DNA of 64,000 bases from assembly GCA_021199275.1 (NCBI GenBank), contig JAJQIJ010000015.1, forward strand, positions 1 to 64,000. The letters run 5' to 3'. Each line of letters begins with the position of its first letter. The stretch's first letter is position 1. Both the position numbers and the translations under genes were made by a program. Source of the stretch: Clostridiales bacterium (lineage in GTDB: Bacteria > Bacillota > Clostridia > Oscillospirales > Acutalibacteraceae). The notes beneath the pieces are model-generated. The model was given only the letters and a program-made list of their open reading frames with translations. It ran no database searches and had not been told where the DNA came from. This document shows positions 60,299 to 64,000 of this stretch, piece by piece.

Positions 60299-61624
60299 TT
60301 AATTAACAGCCGTGCCGTTTACATATAACGTATAGCCGTTGAAGTCTATATTTGAATAGTCAGCGTCAGCGTCGCTCAGCTCAGTTATATATGAGTCGCC
60401 GGTAAGCTTTATGGCGGAATCTGCATCAAGCGTAAGGGTAATTTCTGGCGCAGTGTTGTCTGAATTTATTGCGCCCTCAAAATATGAGCCGGCGGCTATT
60501 TCCATTGCAAGGCTTGAAACGCTGTCAATAACAATGTCGCCGTTTACAGACTGGCTTGAAAGAATAAGCGTTACATCGCCGCCGTTGCTGCCATCGCTGC
60601 CCCATGAATCTGCCTGCGCCCTTAAAAAGCAGCCTGATGAATCATTGTTAACTATTGTGTTATTAGTAAGGCTGATTTGGCAAGTGGTATTGGTGACATA
60701 AAAGCTGTCTCCGTTATTAGTGGTGATAGTTGAATCTGTGGCCGTGAAAGACGCGCTGCCCTCTGCAGCGTCGCCGCTCATTGACTGGTAAAGGAAAATG
60801 TTTTTATGTGTTGTTGACAAACCGCTCAGCTTAGTGTTGCTGTCTGTAACGTCACAATTCAAAATTGTTACGCTGTTTGCACCTTCAACCACAATTCCCT
60901 CTGACTGTTCGGCAGTAAGTTCGGCATTGTTTACTGTAATGTCTGCCGTTGAATACACAGCCGGTGAGCCCGCGCCGGTTGTTGTGTATGCGCCGCCGTC
61001 AACGGTTACGGTGCCTCCGCCGCGGTCTGTTCTGATTGCCGCGCTTGACATGCCGGCAGTCGTTACAGTAAGATTTGCCGCATTCATAATTCCGCCGCCG
61101 GCGGTCATTATTCCGCCCGAATCGTCTGCATTTGTTGTTATTTGCGAGTCGCTTATATAAACCGTGGTGCCGTCAGACGAAGTGTTGCCTGTTGTAGCAA
61201 AGCCGCCATAGCAAAATATGCCGTTTGCCCCCACTGCGTCAGTACTTACGGTTAAATTTGACGCGCTTAAAAGTGCGCCGTCTTTGGCAATAAGCGCCGA
61301 ATTTATGCCGTAAAAGCTGGTGTTGTCTCCGCCGTCAGAGTCGCCGGTTTTATTAATAACAGTGTCCATCACCGAAACTGTTATGGCGCCGCTTATTGAA
61401 AGCGCGTTTTCATTAGCTGTGGTTGACTCATATTCAGCAAAATTTATTTCTGCGCTTTCACTTACATCGTTTGCGCTGCTGTATTCCACAGCTGCGTCTG
61501 TAGAAGCAGCTCAGTTATTGCCCGAATTAGCTGCTTTTACAGTTAATATAATCAAAACGGCAAGCGCCGCAGCAAGGCATGCTATAATTACTATTTTGAT
61601 AAAAGCTTTTAATGAATTTTTCAT
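60299..61624 (-). pseudogene. Ser/Thr/Asn-rich beta-helix surface protein, interrupted by an in-frame TGA
   Basis: The frame opens at ATG 61624 with a basic N-terminus and a strong hydrophobic signal or anchor, then meets TGA at 61511-61513 after 37 codons. The same frame continues without further stops for 404 codons into a long repeat-rich domain: short beta-strand motifs with alternating Thr/Ser/Asn/Asp and Gly turns, as in right-handed beta-helix proteins, ending in NGTAVN. The C-terminal part could only start anew at GTG 61489, without a signal peptide. Either a recent nonsense mutation, a base error or readthrough. It begins 2 bp after the 92-aa gene. Confidence 0.7.
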
Positions 61625-61626
61625 AA

Positions 61627-61905
61627 TTACTCACCGCCTGCTGTGTTTTCACCGCCGGTGTCGCGTGGCATTTCGGGTGGCGTTTCACCGCCTGCTTCGC
61701 CGTCCGGCTTTTCAGGCACGGTGGAATTATCATTGCCGGCATTTTGCTCTGCCCCGCTCTCTTGCTGGCTGCTTTGCGTCTTGCCCGAGCCGGCGTCGTC
61801 TGTCTTATTTATGCTGAAATAAATTAAAAAGCCGGCCGTTGCAATAATTGCGCCAATAAGCATTGATATTATAAAATTAAGAATTTTTTGCACCATTACA
61901 GCCAC
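61627..61905 (-). CDS. single-span protein with Gly/Glu/Pro-rich extracellular tail
   Basis: An N-terminal span (~9-31) is followed by ~60 residues of low complexity rich in Gly, Glu, Gln, Pro and Thr. It is placed directly upstream of the beta-helix gene, and the two probably act at the cell surface together. The start may be GTG 61905 or ATG 61896; neither has a clear ribosome binding site. No family recognised. Confidence 0.65.
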   Translation of the reverse strand: MAVMVQKILNFIISMLIGAIIATAGFLIYFSINKTDDAGSGKTQSSQQESGAEQNAGNDNSTVPEKPDGEAGGETPPEMPRDTGGENTAGGE

Positions 61906-61982
61906 GCATTAGAATTAATTGTAAAAACCAATTAATAGTATAACACAGAAGTCAATTGACTTAAAGAATATTTTTAATTTTA

Positions 61983-62011
61983 TTGAAAAAAGTTTATAGC
62001 TTTGTTATAAT
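61983..62011 (+). promoter_or_regulatory. promoter of the ACT-UPF0210 pair
   Basis: TTGAAA (61983-61988), 17-bp spacer, TATAAT (62006-62011), with ACGGAGGA before the ATG at 62103. Confidence 0.65.
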
Positions 62012-62102
62012 GTTCAGTGCCTGACAAAATATTCAGGCGATTTTGAAAACGGCGGCGCCGTTTTAACGAAATTTATTCAACGGTTTTAACGGAGGATTTA
62101 TT

Positions 62103-62372
62103 ATGAGGGCTGTCATTACGGTTGTCGGCAAGGACATGGTTGGAATACTTGCCCGTGTTTCTGACATTTGCGCAAAGCACAATGTAAATATAACGGAAGT
62201 AACACAGTCAATTCTGCAAGATATGTTTTGCATGATTATGTTGGCTGACGTTGCTGAGTGTGATATTGAATTTTCGGCGTTTTCAGACATACTTACACAA
62301 TATGGGCTTGACAATTCGCTTTCAATACATGTTATGAATGAACAAGTGTTTAATTCAATGCACAGAATATAG
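62103..62372 (+). CDS. ACT domain protein, UPF0237 family
   Basis: An 89-residue stand-alone ACT domain beginning [21 protein letters not shown], with [12 protein letters not shown] in the second strand-helix. ACT domains bind amino acids. It is always paired with a UPF0210 gene in many Bacillota, as here 8 bp downstream, so it probably regulates that partner. Confidence 0.93.
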   Translation: MRAVITVVGKDMVGILARVSDICAKHNVNITEVTQSILQDMFCMIMLADVAECDIEFSAFSDILTQYGLDNSLSIHVMNEQVFNSMHRI

Positions 62373-62380
62373 GTGAAAAT

Positions 62381-63736
62381 ATGATTGACACGTTTGATAT
62401 ACTTGAAACAATACACATGATTGAAGACGAATATCTTGATATTCGCACCATAACCATGGGCATTTCGCTGCTTGACTGCGCTGATTCAGACATAAAAAAA
62501 TCATGCGCTAAAATTTATGACAAAATCTGCGCCAAGGCAGAAAATCTTGTAAAAGTCGGCGTCGAAATTGAAAAAAATTACGGAATTCCGATTATTAACA
62601 AACGCGTTTCGGTAACGCCGGTGGCAGCTCTTTGCGGAGTCAGCGGCGGCGACCCTGTTGAATATGCAAAAATACTTGAAAAAGCGGCAAATGAAATAGG
62701 CGTCAATTTTCTTGGCGGCTACAGCGCTCTTGTGCAAAAAGGGTTTTCTGCCGGCGATTTAGAGCTTATTAATTCAATTCCGCAGGCGCTTGCAGAAACG
62801 GAACATATTTGTTCGTCTGTTAACATAGCCACAACAAAGGCCGGAATTAATATGGACGCCGCGCGTCTGCTGGGGCAAAAAATTAAAGAGGCGGCAGAGC
62901 TTACCAAACACCAAAACTGCATAGCGGCAGGCAAGCTGGTTGTATTTTGCAACGCGCCGGAAGATAACCCGTTTATGGCAGGCGCATTTCACGGCTTTTC
63001 AGAGCCGGACTGCGTTATAAACGTGGGTGTTTCCGGGCCCGGTGTTGTGAGGGCGGCAGTTGCCAAGCACCCTGATTTTTCTGTTAATGAAATTGCAGAG
63101 CTCATTAAAAAAACAGCCTTTAAAATAACACGCATGGGCCAGCTGGTGGGTGTTGAAGCTTCAAAACGCTTAAATGTGCCCTTTGGCATTGTAGACCTGT
63201 CTCTTGCCCCCACGCCGGCTGTGGGCGATTCAGTTGCGCATATTCTTGAAGAAATCGGGCTTGAGCACTGCGGCGCCGCAGGCACAACAGCATGCCTTGC
63301 CATGCTTAATGACGCGGTTAAAAAAGGCGGCGTAATGGCTTCGTCAAGCGTCGGCGGGCTTTCGGGCGCGTTTATTCCAGTGTCTGAAGACGCCGGCATG
63401 ATAGACGCAGCGCGAGACGGCTATTTAACAATAGAAAAACTGGAAGCCATGACTGCCGTTTGCTCAGTCGGCATTGATATGGTTGTTATTCCCGGCGACA
63501 CGCAGAGCGACGTTATAGGCGCAATTATTGCAGACGAAGCTGCTATCGGCATGGTAAACAACAAAACAACAGCTGTAAGAATTATTCCGGCTATTGGTAA
63601 ATCAGTTGGCGAAGAGCTTGAATTCGGCGGGCTTTTGGGCTCAGGCCCGGTTATGAAAGTTAACACGGCGTCACCGTCAAAGTTCATGTCTCGCGGCGGG
63701 CGCATTCCTTCCCCTTTACATTCGCTCAAAAATTAA
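62381..63736 (+). CDS. UPF0210 (DUF711) family protein
   Basis: 451 residues, with [26 protein letters not shown] at the start and Gly-rich segments [10 protein letters not shown] and [10 protein letters not shown] later. The fold is related to glycyl radical enzymes (PFL-like), but I see no C-terminal glycyl radical motif. The enzymatic role is unknown to me. Confidence 0.92.
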   Translation: MIDTFDILETIHMIEDEYLDIRTITMGISLLDCADSDIKKSCAKIYDKICAKAENLVKVGVEIEKNYGIPIINKRVSVTPVAALCGVSGGDPVEYAKILEKAANEIGVNFLGGYSALVQKGFSAGDLELINSIPQALAETEHICSSVNIATTKAGINMDAARLLGQKIKEAAELTKHQNCIAAGKLVVFCNAPEDNPFMAGAFHGFSEPDCVINVGVSGPGVVRAAVAKHPDFSVNEIAELIKKTAFKITRMGQLVGVEASKRLNVPFGIVDLSLAPTPAVGDSVAHILEEIGLEHCGAAGTTACLAMLNDAVKKGGVMASSSVGGLSGAFIPVSEDAGMIDAARDGYLTIEKLEAMTAVCSVGIDMVVIPGDTQSDVIGAIIADEAAIGMVNNKTTAVRIIPAIGKSVGEELEFGGLLGSGPVMKVNTASPSKFMSRGGRIPSPLHSLKN

Positions 63737-63786
63737 ATTTAAACCCAGTGCAACTCTTTATAGCCTGTGCTTAACAAAACATATTA

Positions 63787-63822
63787 AAAAATGCAGCATT
63801 GATTTCAGCGCTGCATTTTTTG
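63787..63822. terminator. bidirectional terminator
   Basis: AAAAATGCAGC (63787-63797) pairs perfectly with GCTGCATTTTT (63810-63820), with runs on both sides. It serves the convergent UPF0210 and ABC genes. Confidence 0.9.
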
Positions 63823-63826
63823 TTTT

Positions 63827-64000
63827 TTAAAATTTCAAATAATATTTTGCCTGTGCATTCCAAAGCTCAGCATATTTGCCGTTTTTTTCAATTAATTCGC
63901 TGTGAGAGCCGGTTTCGGCAAGGGTGGCGTTGTCAAAAACTGCTATTCTGTCGCAAAAGGCGCAGCTTGAAAGGCGGTGCGAAATATATACAGCGGTTTT
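63827..64000 (-). CDS. ABC transporter ATP-binding protein, C-terminal fragment
   Basis: Partial, cut by the window edge: 57 residues with the switch His in YISHRLSS, followed by DRIAVFDNATLAETGSHSELIEKNGKYAELW, the usual end of an ABC exporter nucleotide-binding domain. The 5' part lies outside the window. Confidence 0.85.
   Translation of the reverse strand, partial: KTAVYISHRLSSCAFCDRIAVFDNATLAETGSHSELIEKNGKYAELWNAQAKYYLKF

Noticed and set aside
61320..61817. 165-codon plus-strand open frame
   Set aside because: Antisense to the beta-helix gene and its upstream partner; arises from their repetitive codons.
1..64000. CRISPR array
   Set aside because: No set of regularly spaced identical repeats was seen; the dispersed GGGCAAGCCC repeats are kilobases apart.

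Overview
The window reads as a chromosomal segment of a spore-forming, low-to-moderate GC Bacillota, most likely class Clostridia. The evidence is spoIIID, spoIIM-like, spoIIR and cwlD genes, a Cys T-box leader, strong AGGAGG ribosome binding sites, frequent TTG/GTG starts and many promoters close to TTGACA-N17-TATAAT. I cannot name a species.

Layout. 0.1-4.0 kb: J-domain protein, zinc-ribbon membrane protein, DtxR-type regulator, then proC, spoIIID and a DUF554 protein on the minus strand. 4.2-9.6 kb: GH2 beta-galactosidase, acpS, nnr and a lipoprotein. 9.7-19 kb: nucleobase/nucleoside salvage (upp, uracil permease, xpt, BMP-type nucleoside ABC importer, hpt), ending in a fliB-like gene. 19.3-25.6 kb: heterodimeric ABC exporter and trkA-trkH. 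25.8-32 kb: zinc-ribbon/coiled-coil membrane protein, ene-reductase, csoR-copA. 32-38.7 kb: rpmB, recA-recX-rimO-pgsA, then a Cys T-box with cysE-cysS. 38.8-41.8 kb: asd-dapA-dapB on the minus strand. 41.8-45.8 kb: queA-tgt-yajC, a TIGR04086-like gene and a spoIIM-like gene. 45.8-46.8 kb: a Xer-type tyrosine recombinase. 47.36-52.39 kb: an integrated filamentous phage. 52.5-64 kb: mostly minus-strand genes (radA, cwlD, two tRNA-Leu, D-2-hydroxyacid dehydrogenase, spoIIR, ispE, aminotransferase, Lrp regulator, PHP phosphatase, an interrupted beta-helix protein), then two plus-strand genes and a partial ABC gene.

The most interesting part is 45.8-52.4 kb. A 5,005-bp element has the gene plan of a filamentous phage (inovirus): a small coat protein with signal peptide, one membrane span and basic tail; a Zot/pI-type ATPase; a pIII-like surface protein; several tiny membrane proteins. 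Its initiator, however, is of the pMV158 RepB (Rep_2) type, and a perfect 13-bp hairpin carries the pMV158 nick sequence TACTACGAC in its loop. The element is bounded by two 28-bp dif-like sites (11-6-11 geometry). The left site is a near-perfect palindrome about 575 bp upstream of the xer gene. Gene direction also switches here: 35 of 42 genes to the left are plus, and 12 of 14 non-phage protein genes to the right are minus. Together these suggest that this is the replication terminus, that the site is the chromosomal dif, and that the phage entered it using the host recombinase.

Other notable points: a copA whose 3' end encodes a CopZ-like domain behind its own ribosome binding site; a family of short dispersed hairpin repeats; a structured leader before asd; and one in-frame TGA in a surface-protein gene.
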